NCBI GenBank assembly: GCA_028281495.1
Contig: JANQJU010000010.1
Span: 1-64,000, forward strand
Direction of reading: 5' to 3'
Source of the DNA: SAR324 cluster bacterium
Lineage (GTDB): Bacteria > SAR324 > NAC60-12
Length of the DNA: 64,000 bases
In this document: piece after piece, positions 42,724 to 51,285 of the stretch
Numbering within the stretch: position 1 is the stretch's first letter
How the letters are laid out: each line of letters starts with the position of its first letter
Translations under genes and position numbers: made by a program
The notes under the pieces: generated by a model
Told to the model about the DNA's origin: nothing
Database searches by the model: none
Seen by the model: the letters and a program-made list of their open reading frames with translations, nothing else

Positions 42724-43158
42724 TTATTGATAACCAATCTTTTCAGACAAAGGAATTTTGCTGCGGACAAACAAGCCATTGGCCCGTGCGATTTCCTGGT
42801 CATCTCCATCATACAAAACCGATTCACCGATAAACTGAGACCGGTTTTGATAAACCGCATGACCAATCGCCGTGACGGTGCCTTCAGAAACGGGGCGAGT
42901 GAGGTAGGTGGTGAAACTGTTTGTCAAAACAAACACGTCCTCAACCAACGAATTGACTGCAAAAAATGCAGCATTATCCAAAGCTAAAAAATACAAGGCA
43001 CCATGCATCGCTCCAGCCGCATGGAAAAAGTCGTCTCGGACGGGGAGCGTGATTTGTGCTTTTGCCTCAGATATGGAAACTTGCGCCCCCGTCCATTGGA
43101 TAAAGGGGGCAGAATGCATCATATTTTCTAATTTGGTGAAGTGTTCTGGGTGGGCCAT
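42724..43158 (-). CDS. PaaI-like hotdog-fold thioesterase
   Basis: This protein of about 144 residues has the hotdog acyl-thioesterase signature. GAMHGALYFLALDNAAFFAVNSL forms the long helix with the catalytic-region HG, and TNSFTTYLTRPVSEG and ARANGLFVRSK form the strands. The family hydrolyses acyl-CoA or acyl-carrier thioesters in the cytoplasm. The start used here is the ATG at 43158 because AAGGAG lies 6 bases before it; the frame extends ten codons further upstream without such a site. It lies upstream of the megasynthase on the same strand, so it could supply or edit acyl chains. That link rests only on position. Confidence 0.85.
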   Translation of the reverse strand: MAHPEHFTKLENMMHSAPFIQWTGAQVSISEAKAQITLPVRDDFFHAAGAMHGALYFLALDNAAFFAVNSLVEDVFVLTNSFTTYLTRPVSEGTVTAIGHAVYQNRSQFIGESVLYDGDDQEIARANGLFVRSKIPLSEKIGYQ

Positions 43159-43211
43159 GGCAGTCTCCTTAACGTAGTATTGAATCATCTATTTTGACTC
43201 ATGGAGGTAAT

Positions 43212-43748
43212 GTGAAACATAAGCAATCCATTGAATCCTCACGGCTCTTTGCTCGGCCGATAAAAGAAGAGGATGTCGAATTCATCAAAGTTCATATTTT
43301 TCAAGATTCTCAAGTAATGCGTTATTTGTTTGATGGTCAAACCAAAACCGATGAAGGAACACTCGCTTTTATCGACGAAATGTTCCCGAGACAAGCACAG
43401 CCAACGGGATTGTTTCCTTTATGTTTGAAAGAAAATGGTCGTCCAATTGGGTTCTGTGGTGTCATTGAATCAAACGATATACAACGATCAGACGGAAAAA
43501 GGGATTATGAGTTTGGTTTTGCTTTAGGCTGTGATCATTTTGGAAAGGGATATGCTACGGAAATCGGTCAAGCTCAAATTGATTATATTTTCAATACGCT
43601 AGGCCATGATCGGGCGGTGGCAATGACTCATCCTGAAAATTTGGCATCCATTCATGTTTTAAAAAAATTAGGACTGACAGTTGTTCAGGAAATTTCAAAG
43701 GAAGGGCGAGGAAGCCGGTTGGTTTTTAGTATAGAAAAAGACCGATGA
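43212..43748 (+). CDS. RimJ/RimL-like N-acetyltransferase
   Basis: This GNAT protein of about 178 residues belongs to the RimJ/RimL group. It shows RLFARPIKEEDVEFI at the N-terminus, RPIGFCGVIE in the central strand, HFGKGYATEIGQAQIDY as the acetyl-CoA loop, and HPENLASIHVLKKLGL near the end. The best start is the GTG at 43212, four bases after GGAGG at 43203-43207. An ATG at 43194 is in frame but lies upstream of that site. It diverges from the thioesterase gene across only about 50 bases. The substrate is unknown. Confidence 0.85.
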   Translation: MKHKQSIESSRLFARPIKEEDVEFIKVHIFQDSQVMRYLFDGQTKTDEGTLAFIDEMFPRQAQPTGLFPLCLKENGRPIGFCGVIESNDIQRSDGKRDYEFGFALGCDHFGKGYATEIGQAQIDYIFNTLGHDRAVAMTHPENLASIHVLKKLGLTVVQEISKEGRGSRLVFSIEKDR

Positions 43749-43868
43749 AGGGGCTTAATTATTATATATATTGAATTGTCCCATGATGTCGTAGATGGTG
43801 AAGTGTCATAAAAAATATGCTGGGTTTGTTGAACTCGTCTTCTTTCAATCGATCTTGAAGAAGGAATT
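43749..43868. other. AT-rich intergenic stretch before the radical SAM gene
   Basis: These 120 bases include an AT-rich run (about 43757-43775) that could serve as an UP-element or -10 region. No convincing paired promoter elements or stem-loop were found. AAGGAA five bases before the ATG at 43869 is a good ribosome-binding site for the next gene. Confidence 0.3.
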
Positions 43869-45392
43869 ATGAAAAAGTTGCGCATTGGTGTCATTGAAAT
43901 TCAAGGCAGGCATCCAGCTCGAACGGCGTGGGCCAAGCTCATGCGTCTCAACTTGGCGGCGATCATGCCACAGGTCATCGCGGTCTGGTGTGAAGAAGCG
44001 GGGCATGAGGTGTTTCTGAATTATTATAGTGGTCATGAGAGCCTGTTTGATCCATTACCCGATGACTTGGATGTGGTGTTCATGAGTTCTTTCACAGGGT
44101 CGGCGCAAGTCGCCTATGCGTTAAGCAATCGCTTTCGGTCGAAAGGGGCCATCACCGCATTGGGAGGACCGCATGCTCGGAGCTTTCCCGAGGATTCCAA
44201 AAAGTACTTCGATTATGTCTTTGGTCTGACAGACCAGACCACATTGAACGATGTGCTCCAGGGGATGGCACAACATCGTCCAAAGGGAGTTTATGTTTCG
44301 GCGGCCAATCAGCCACGGCATCTTCCGGGAATTCGTCAACGTTGGAAATTTATCGAACCGATGTTGAGGCATTCCCCTTGGTTCAAAATGGTGACCATGA
44401 CTGGGAGTTTCGGTTGTCCCTACACCTGCAATTTCTGCATCGATTCCACAATCAAGTATCAGATGTTGGATATGCAGGAGATCCAAGAAGATCTACGATT
44501 CTTAGCCCAACAACCCAAACCTCCCAAGATTGTTTGGTATGACCCCAATTTTGGAGTCCGTTTTAATGAGTTTTTGGGGGCGATGGAAGAAGCGGTTCCC
44601 AGCGGAAGCCTGAAGTTTATCATGGAGAGTACCTTGTCGTTGCTAAAAGAACGCAACGTCAAACGGCTGAAGAAAAACGGCTGCCAAGGTATTTTACCAG
44701 GGATCGAGTCTTGGTTTGATTTGAGTAACAAAACCCGCACCCGAAAAATAGGGGTAGAGAAAGTTCGCGAGGTCTCGGAACAGATCAACATGATTTTGAG
44801 TCACGTTCCGTACTTGCAAGGCAACTTCATCTTAGGGTTGGATAACGATGAGGGACCAGAACCATTTGAACTCACTAAGGAATACTTAGACCTCGCTCCA
44901 GGCACGTTCCCTGGTTTCAATATGCTCGTTGCCTATGGTGTCAACACGGTCTTGAATCAGGAATACTATCAGCAAAACCGGCTGCTTCCCCTCCCGTTTC
45001 ACTTTCTCACCAATAGCACCACCAACGTTTTGCCCCAACATTATGGGATCGTGGAACTATACGAACGATGGATCGACCTGCGTGAATACGCGTTCTCCTT
45101 TCGGAGGATTTACAATCGCATGAAAGCAACTTCCGAATGGACTCCGAAGATGATGCATGCAGTCCGGAGTTTGTCGACCGATGGTCGAGGGACGACACGA
45201 CGGATCCAGGAGGTTCATCGCCACTTGATAGAAGATAAACCGTTCCGCGATTTCTACGAACGGGAAACCAACATACTCCCTCCGTTTTTTGTAGACCGGA
45301 TCAAAAAAGACTTAGGTCCGTTATGGGACTGGTTGCCAGAGGGGGCGTTGCATTATGATATGGAAACTGCCTTCAATAGTCCTCAACCATGA
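43869..45392 (+). CDS. B12-binding-type radical SAM protein
   Basis: This 507-residue protein has an N-terminal Rossmann-like cobalamin-binding-type region (about 1-135, with LDVVFMSSFTGSAQVAYAL and ALGGPHARSFPED). A radical SAM core follows, with the CxxxCxxC cluster motif GCPYTCNFC near residue 180. The glutamate-rich motif usually found at the end of the B12 domain (GEGE) is replaced by GLTDQ, so cobalamin binding is uncertain. Members often methylate unactivated carbon or rearrange natural products. It is the first gene of a probable operon with two glycosyltransferase-like membrane proteins. Its strand is opposite to the NRPS genes, and its substrate is unknown. Confidence 0.85.
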   Translation: MKKLRIGVIEIQGRHPARTAWAKLMRLNLAAIMPQVIAVWCEEAGHEVFLNYYSGHESLFDPLPDDLDVVFMSSFTGSAQVAYALSNRFRSKGAITALGGPHARSFPEDSKKYFDYVFGLTDQTTLNDVLQGMAQHRPKGVYVSAANQPRHLPGIRQRWKFIEPMLRHSPWFKMVTMTGSFGCPYTCNFCIDSTIKYQMLDMQEIQEDLRFLAQQPKPPKIVWYDPNFGVRFNEFLGAMEEAVPSGSLKFIMESTLSLLKERNVKRLKKNGCQGILPGIESWFDLSNKTRTRKIGVEKVREVSEQINMILSHVPYLQGNFILGLDNDEGPEPFELTKEYLDLAPGTFPGFNMLVAYGVNTVLNQEYYQQNRLLPLPFHFLTNSTTNVLPQHYGIVELYERWIDLREYAFSFRRIYNRMKATSEWTPKMMHAVRSLSTDGRGTTRRIQEVHRHLIEDKPFRDFYERETNILPPFFVDRIKKDLGPLWDWLPEGALHYDMETAFNSPQP

Positions 45393-45473
45393 AACCGACT
45401 CCAACAACCTTTTTTACCTTTCCATGTTCAGCTCTCCTGACCAGCGACGTTTGATCCTTTTGACACGGCATCT

Positions 45474-47042
45474 ATGACAGTTTGGCGTATCGGACTCATT
45501 GCCTTGGTATTGGCTTGGTTCAACTGGACCGCATGGCCCAATATGCAATTTGGGCTCAACTCGGTGGAAGCCTGGTTTTTTTGGGTGGACGAGGGTGCTC
45601 ATCTGGATACGTTAGAGCAGATGCAAGACAAACAGACGTTGCGACTGCTGCATCAAGCGTACACAGCGTTTTATCCCAATCTCTCTTTTTTAGGAGCGTG
45701 GTTGTATTCGGGGATGCAGATGCCCATTGCATCCGAAGCGTTTGCCTTTGCCTCGAAAGCGGTTTCGTTGCTGAGCATGAACGGAGTGCTCCTCTTGGGG
45801 TTTGTGGTAGTCTATTATGCGTGTGGTTCATTTGGATGGGCCTTGTTGGGGATGGGGCTGATCGCAGGACAAAGGCTCCATTTGTTATATGCCACCCGGA
45901 TGCATCCTGAAGCGCTCATGCTCTTGTTTACGGTCCTGGCCCTGTATGCTGGCATGCGATTGCTCCGAGAAGGCAAACTGCTTCATTTGTGCTGGCTCGC
46001 TGCCGGTGTAGGGTGGGCCATCGGCACCAAATTGCAGGTTGTGTTTTTATTACCGTGGGCCGGACTCCTGTTTCTCGCAACGCTCTGGCGTTGGCGTCAC
46101 CACCGACCGTGGTTCCATTGGCTGGGATGGATCGCAGTTGCAACAGTCTGTGGATTAGGCGCTTTGCTCATGGCAACGCCCTACCAACTATGGAACTTCC
46201 AAGACCTTGTGCAGGGGATCCTGGTGGAAAACAAGATCCGGGATTACTATCCTGCGCTCAGCCTATGGAAATGGACTTCCGTGGTCTGGTCCGAACTGCA
46301 TTTAGGACCTTTTTTCAGCGTGATGTTTGGCATTGCGTTGATCGGAGGAGGATATCGAGTGTTGCATGAGTGGCGTCGTCAAGGCGTGGCGATTCTCAAT
46401 GACGGTCCGAGCGTTTTGTATCTAACTCAGGTTCTGTGGTTGGTGATTGGAGCCGGATATATCGTCACAACCTATCGGGTGTTTGCCCATCGCTATCTAA
46501 TCCAAGTCCACGTTTCTTTTTTGCTCATTTTCTTGGTTGGACTGTATTGGTGGATGAAAGCCAAGCGGCCTTTTTACCACAAAGCTTCTCTGATCTTGGT
46601 AGGTATCCTTGTTTTTGGAGGGATACAAGGGCAATGGCGTCATACACGACGTGATATAGAACAACGGCAAAAGATCCAAAACATTGTGGAGAAACAGCGG
46701 GGATTGCCTCAGGAATTCCTTCAGTACATTGCAGCAGATTCAGTCATTGCTCACACACGCCGAGTGTATGTGCCCCTATCCGTATTTCCCAATGCGTTTG
46801 CCTTGTATCATGATGTGGTGCAGCAAGTGCTGCACCATCCCCATTTGGACTACCTCATTGTCAATCGAAATTACCGTCCAGGGATGCGAGGACATACGTT
46901 GTTACGGGGGTCTCCTGAAGTGCAAGCACAAACCGTTCAGTTTTGGGAGGCGTTGGAAGCCGATGGCGTTCAAGGCCAATTTCGTATCGTCAAGGAATAT
47001 CCGGATTTGGATGTAACGGTCTATCAACGAGTTTTTCTGTGA
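45474..47042 (+). CDS. Polytopic GT-C-type glycosyltransferase (ArnT/PMT-like)
   Basis: This 522-residue membrane protein has about ten hydrophobic segments and the N-terminal extracytoplasmic acidic motif FFWVDEGAH near residue 36. That motif is typical of GT-C enzymes that use polyprenyl-phosphate sugars, such as GT39/GT83 members. ATRMHPEAL near residue 140 is also family-like. It would act at the outer face of the inner membrane, adding a sugar to a lipid or protein. It follows the radical SAM gene by 81 bases, and no strong ribosome-binding site is visible. Donor and acceptor are unknown. Confidence 0.75.
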   Translation: MTVWRIGLIALVLAWFNWTAWPNMQFGLNSVEAWFFWVDEGAHLDTLEQMQDKQTLRLLHQAYTAFYPNLSFLGAWLYSGMQMPIASEAFAFASKAVSLLSMNGVLLLGFVVVYYACGSFGWALLGMGLIAGQRLHLLYATRMHPEALMLLFTVLALYAGMRLLREGKLLHLCWLAAGVGWAIGTKLQVVFLLPWAGLLFLATLWRWRHHRPWFHWLGWIAVATVCGLGALLMATPYQLWNFQDLVQGILVENKIRDYYPALSLWKWTSVVWSELHLGPFFSVMFGIALIGGGYRVLHEWRRQGVAILNDGPSVLYLTQVLWLVIGAGYIVTTYRVFAHRYLIQVHVSFLLIFLVGLYWWMKAKRPFYHKASLILVGILVFGGIQGQWRHTRRDIEQRQKIQNIVEKQRGLPQEFLQYIAADSVIAHTRRVYVPLSVFPNAFALYHDVVQQVLHHPHLDYLIVNRNYRPGMRGHTLLRGSPEVQAQTVQFWEALEADGVQGQFRIVKEYPDLDVTVYQRVFL

Positions 47043-48283
47043 ATGCTTTCAAATTTCGTCCATCGCGCTGGATTTTGATCTGGCTGGTACTCTCACTCTT
47101 GGGAGCTACCGGGCTGTTGTTGGCAGTGCCCTATTTGCCGGCAACCCATGTTGGGGGGAAGGTCCGAGTGTTGTTTGATCACGAAGATGCTGGGGTTTAC
47201 TTTCAGTCCGCAGAATGGGCGGTCAGTGACAAAGTGCTCTACCAAAATGTGTTTTCGGAGTATCCCTTACCTGCCAATGTGATTTTTGGGGTGGCACGAA
47301 AGGTGGGGCAAGCAGCCGAATGGTTTTATGTGAGCCACTACCTTCCTCAACAATTGCATAACTTTTCGGAATTCCTGGGCTACATGTGGGCGTGGATGAC
47401 ACTGGCGTGGATAGCCTATCTATGGATCGTCTGGCGGGTGTGGCAAGACTGGAAGCACCGCATATGGTTCTGGCTACAACCCGCAGCGCTCTATTTCACA
47501 TTTTACCGTTATGACATTTATCCAGCGATTGCTTGCTACCTGGCCCTGTGGTGTATCCAAGAGAAAAAGTATGCTTGGGGCTCGCTGTGGCTGGGGGGAT
47601 GCCTTGCTTTAAAAGGGTATGCGCTGTTTTTGCTTCCAGCATTTGGTTTGTTTTTACAGCACCAAAAAGGCTGGAAATACGCATCCCAGATGATGGGAAT
47701 TGCGTTAGCTCCCTTTGTGTTGAGCCACATCATCATCTGGCTGATGGCAGGGACTGAAGGGGTGGTGTCCCCCTATCAGTATCATGCGGTCCGAGGCCTC
47801 AATGGCGAGACGACCTTCGATGCCTTGGTTTACCTATGGGGACTGTTCTCGCCTCAGCAACAAGAAGCCTTGCGGGTGGCTCTCGACAATTCCCACTGGT
47901 CTCGTTTGTTTCAGATTCTGGTTTTGTTGGGGACCATCGCGATGCGTCCGAAAACCTTTGAAGATTTAGTGAACACGTTTTTGGTGGGGGTCGTCGGTTT
48001 TATTTCTTTTAACATTTTTTATTCCCCACAGTTCGTGTTGTGGGTCATTCCAATTGCTTGTTTCAGTCAATCCAAACCGGTGCTGTGGACCACGTTTACT
48101 TTTGGATTGGCGACTTACTTTTATTTTCCATTGGCGTTTGATTCACGTTATGCCGGTTATCCTGAGGTCTTTCCGTGGTCCATCATTCTGATTGCTGGAC
48201 TGCGAATTGCCTTGATGGGAATGGCTGTTGGGAATGTCATGCGTGTGAGGAGATCCGGCCCGCAGAGGGAGCCGGAGGGGTAA
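47039..48283 (+). CDS. Polytopic GT87/DUF2029-like membrane glycosyltransferase
   Basis: This protein of about 414 residues has eight to ten membrane segments. The first loop, HEDAGVYFQSAEWAVSDKVLYQN, followed by SEYPLPANVIF, recalls the DxxxY and EYPP motifs of GT87 mannosyltransferase-like proteins. The start is taken as GTG at 47039, which overlaps the preceding stop as GTGA. The frame is open further upstream but only in the antecedent gene's reading. The overlap argues for coupled expression with the preceding GT-C protein. Exact function is unknown. Confidence 0.7.
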   Translation: MNAFKFRPSRWILIWLVLSLLGATGLLLAVPYLPATHVGGKVRVLFDHEDAGVYFQSAEWAVSDKVLYQNVFSEYPLPANVIFGVARKVGQAAEWFYVSHYLPQQLHNFSEFLGYMWAWMTLAWIAYLWIVWRVWQDWKHRIWFWLQPAALYFTFYRYDIYPAIACYLALWCIQEKKYAWGSLWLGGCLALKGYALFLLPAFGLFLQHQKGWKYASQMMGIALAPFVLSHIIIWLMAGTEGVVSPYQYHAVRGLNGETTFDALVYLWGLFSPQQQEALRVALDNSHWSRLFQILVLLGTIAMRPKTFEDLVNTFLVGVVGFISFNIFYSPQFVLWVIPIACFSQSKPVLWTTFTFGLATYFYFPLAFDSRYAGYPEVFPWSIILIAGLRIALMGMAVGNVMRVRRSGPQREPEG

Positions 48284-48309
48284 CAGATTAAGGCTTCTGT
48301 AGCTTACGT

Positions 48310-48975
48310 CTACGAAATCAGGGTTGAAAAATGCCCTTCACTCTTATGGATGCTTTCCACAAGCAATTCCTCAAATCCGGGAACCATTGATTTTTTCACG
48401 GAATCCAAGGTCAACAAGGCTTTGGTCCAAGCTTTCACCCGAGACAGCCCATCCAATAGATTCGTAGAATGCAGTTGTTCAAAGATTTGGTAGCGCATGA
48501 GCAACGGAGCGATGGCAGTGTCCAAGAGAGACAAATCTTCTCCATTGAAGAAAGGACGGCGGGTCATTGCAGCGTTCAGTCGTGTCAGTTGTTGGACAAC
48601 GTCCTGCTGAATTTTCTCAAACGCTTCGGCTTCTTTCACCGTATAGTAGCGCCATTGGGTCATTAACATAACCGAAATGGTTTCCATCCAAGCGCGATTG
48701 ATGGCCTTGAGGATCGGATCGCTAGGATGCAAATGGGGACCATAGACCTCATCCAAGTATTCGTTGATTGCCGACGATTCAAACAAGGGTATTTTTCCAA
48801 CCAACAGCACGGGTACTTTGCCAAAAGGAGAAATCTTAAGGAACCAATCGGGTTTATTGGCAAGATCTATGAATTCGATATCGTATTCAATGTACTTTTG
48901 TTCGAGGGCGATCACAGAACGCTGAACAAAGGGGCACAATTTGAAGCTAATCAGTTTCGGTTTTTCTTCACTCAT
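48310..48975 (-). CDS. Glutathione S-transferase family protein
   Basis: This 221-residue protein has an N-terminal thioredoxin-fold domain with the cysteine motif KLCPFVQRSVIALEQK near residue 13, GKVPVLL with the cis-proline, and ESSAINEYLDE for glutathione gamma-glutamyl binding. An all-helical C-terminal domain includes SLLDTAIAPLL. The Cys-Pro active site resembles omega/stringent-starvation-like GSTs, which act as thiol transferases. AGGAG six bases before the ATG supports the start. It converges on the glycosyltransferase gene. Confidence 0.88.
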   Translation of the reverse strand: MSEEKPKLISFKLCPFVQRSVIALEQKYIEYDIEFIDLANKPDWFLKISPFGKVPVLLVGKIPLFESSAINEYLDEVYGPHLHPSDPILKAINRAWMETISVMLMTQWRYYTVKEAEAFEKIQQDVVQQLTRLNAAMTRRPFFNGEDLSLLDTAIAPLLMRYQIFEQLHSTNLLDGLSRVKAWTKALLTLDSVKKSMVPGFEELLVESIHKSEGHFSTLIS

Positions 48976-49090
48976 AAAAATCTCCTAAGACAGACAGAAC
49001 CCAGAGGGATCCACAATGGTGGAAATAGGAAAGCACAGTTATTCAGGGACCCGCGAGTGCTTTCGTGGCAACATGAATTGTGAGAAAATT

Positions 49091-51100
49091 TTAGAAAATC
49101 ATGCGTGAATTGCGCGGCATGTAATAAGATTCGTAGTCGTCATAAGACGCTGATATCACATTCAGCAAATCCTCAGGGAGTTCTTCTACAAAACGTGAGC
49201 GTCCTGACATTTCGTTATTTCCAAAGGAACTCGTGATGAGAGGTGCCGTGAGCGACAAGTATTTGCGAGCACGGGTGATGGCAACATAGAACAGACGCCG
49301 CTCTTCTTCCAATAGTGCTTCAGGATACACGCAACGTTGATTGGGGAATTGGCTTTCCGTCAAACCAATCAGAAACACAGCATCCCATTCCAACCCTTTG
49401 GCTTGATGGATCGTGGTGAGGGTGAGGTATTCGTCTTCTTGATAATTGTCGGCTTCATGGTCTTTGATCACAGAAGCTCCCACCAACGACAGCTCATTGA
49501 GCAAACGATCCAAGGTTTTGTACTTTTCAGCGAACTCTTGAAGGTAGTGGATGTCGGCTTCTCGTTGAATCGGGTTTTCGAAACTGAGCATCATGTAATC
49601 CCGATAAAATTCTCGAAACACGACAGCAACCATCTCAGAAGGCGTGATGTCTTCCCTTAGCATTTCCTTAAAGCATCCCAACATGCGATCCCACTGGGCT
49701 CGTGCCTTTTTCGGAATCCGTTTTTGCAAGGCTTCGTTATCCGCAGTCAGGCGAACGGATTGTTGTTCTACAAAAACGTTGAAGATTTTCTGTGAGGTCG
49801 TGTTCCCAATTCCGGGTAACATCTTTAGCAAACGCATCCAAGCGATCTCATCCAAGGGGTTGAACACCACCTTGAGGAACGACACGATGTCCTTCATATG
49901 GGCTTGGTCGAAAAATTTCACTCCCGAGCGAATCAAAAACGGGATACCTCGTTGTGTGAGCACCACCTGTAACGTGGCGGCTTGCACATGGCTTCGGTAG
50001 AGCACAGCCATTTCGTTCAGGCTCACGTCTTCGTCTTGCAGTTTCAGGATGCGTTCCACCACGATTTCTGCTTCGGCATTCGGATCGAACAATTTGTAAA
50101 GTACCGGTTTTTCGAGATTGGGGCGGCGTGTGTAGAGTTCTTTTTCAAACTGCTCTGAGTTGAAGTTGATACTATTGTTGGCCAATTCCAGAATATCGGG
50201 AGTGCTCCGATAATTCTGTTCTAAACGGAAGGTGGCTGCATTGTATTGGTTGGGAAAATCAAGAATGTTGCGGAAGTTGGCTCCCCTCCAGCTATAGATC
50301 GATTGCGCGTCATCGCCCACCACCATCAAGTTACGATGTTCTGCGGCCATTTGGTCCAAGATGCTCGCTTGCACCTTGTTGGTGTCCTGATACTCATCGA
50401 CCAAAATATGTTGTACCTGCTTCACCCAATTGAGATTTGCTCGGTGGTGCATCAATAATTCCAACCAATTTTCCAAAAGATCGTCAAAGCTCATGGCTTG
50501 GTTCCGGCGCTTTTTGCGGCGGTAGGTGTGGAACACCTTGAGGATTTCGGGCGCATATTGATCGAGGTAGTAATAGTTGGAGTCAATGAGGGCTTCTAAA
50601 TCAAAATGACGCTTGGAGTACTCCGCAGACCGGACTGTATGGGCATCGCAATTCGTGTTGAAAGCCAATGAAAACATGTTTTGCAATACCGCCGCTTTGG
50701 GGAAGTTTTTATCTGCCTTGCCAATGGCTTCCGCCATTGCCGCTTTCAGCAAATCGCGGTCATCGGAATCATCCAATATGGTGAAGTTGTTTTCATAGCG
50801 AATCAAGGCGGCATAACGTCGTAAAAAGCGATTGGCAACGCTATGGAATGTGCCATGAATGATCGCCTTCTGCACATTTTTCACTTGCACCGTTTGACCC
50901 ACTCGGTCTGCCATTTCTTTTGCGGCTTTGTTGGTGAAGGTGAGCATCATGATGGAAGAAGGATCCACCCCTGATTGAATCAAATGGGCCACTCGATGTG
51001 TGATGACACGTGTTTTGCCACTCCCTGCCCCGGCAATGACTAAAGCCGGACCTGTGTGATGTTGAACGATTTCTTGTTGTTGTGGATTGAGTGTTTCCAT
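49091..51100 (-). CDS. UvrD/Rep-family ATP-dependent DNA helicase
   Basis: This superfamily 1A helicase has 669 residues, close to Rep (about 670). Motifs in order: Q motif LNPQQQEIV; Walker A AGAGSGKTR near residue 27; LTFTNKAAKEM (Ia); VDEYQDTN (II) near residue 233; VGDDAQSIYSWRGA (III); LEQNYRST (IV); LTTIHQAKGLEWDAVFL (V); and VAITRARKYL (VI). It unwinds duplex DNA 3' to 5' during repair or replication restart. The length and lack of a long C-terminal tail favour a Rep-like assignment over UvrD, but the two cannot be separated with certainty. It diverges from ftsY across 185 bases that hold its promoter. Confidence 0.92.
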   Translation of the reverse strand: METLNPQQQEIVQHHTGPALVIAGAGSGKTRVITHRVAHLIQSGVDPSSIMMLTFTNKAAKEMADRVGQTVQVKNVQKAIIHGTFHSVANRFLRRYAALIRYENNFTILDDSDDRDLLKAAMAEAIGKADKNFPKAAVLQNMFSLAFNTNCDAHTVRSAEYSKRHFDLEALIDSNYYYLDQYAPEILKVFHTYRRKKRRNQAMSFDDLLENWLELLMHHRANLNWVKQVQHILVDEYQDTNKVQASILDQMAAEHRNLMVVGDDAQSIYSWRGANFRNILDFPNQYNAATFRLEQNYRSTPDILELANNSINFNSEQFEKELYTRRPNLEKPVLYKLFDPNAEAEIVVERILKLQDEDVSLNEMAVLYRSHVQAATLQVVLTQRGIPFLIRSGVKFFDQAHMKDIVSFLKVVFNPLDEIAWMRLLKMLPGIGNTTSQKIFNVFVEQQSVRLTADNEALQKRIPKKARAQWDRMLGCFKEMLREDITPSEMVAVVFREFYRDYMMLSFENPIQREADIHYLQEFAEKYKTLDRLLNELSLVGASVIKDHEADNYQEDEYLTLTTIHQAKGLEWDAVFLIGLTESQFPNQRCVYPEALLEEERRLFYVAITRARKYLSLTAPLITSSFGNNEMSGRSRFVEELPEDLLNVISASYDDYESYYMPRNSRMIF

Positions 51101-51149
51101 CTCTACTGTCTGTGTTGAGGGTCTAGTATTTCACTTGTTTGATCAAGGG

Positions 51150-51185
51150 ACTATATAGTATTCCTCGGAACATGCAAAGCATGTT
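51150..51185 (-). promoter_or_regulatory. Helicase promoter with overlapping palindrome
   Basis: On the reverse strand TATAGT (51155-51150) lies 16 bases after TTGCAT (51177-51172). The -35 element sits inside the perfect inverted repeat AACATGC-AAA-GCATGTT (51169-51185). A repressor bound there would block the helicase promoter. It does not match the classical E. coli LexA box. The regulator is unknown. Confidence 0.4.
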
Positions 51186-51285
51186 TGTCTGCCCGATTCA
51201 GGGCGATTCTGCTTAGTAAATCAGCACATTGACCCCCTGCTGAAACCTGCTTTTTCATAACTAGATTACCTGGAGTGAATACAAC

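Noticed and set aside
42588..42866. A reverse-strand frame of about 92 codons near the megasynthase start
   Set aside because: Most of it overlaps the thioesterase gene in another frame and it has no homologous motifs or ribosome-binding site.
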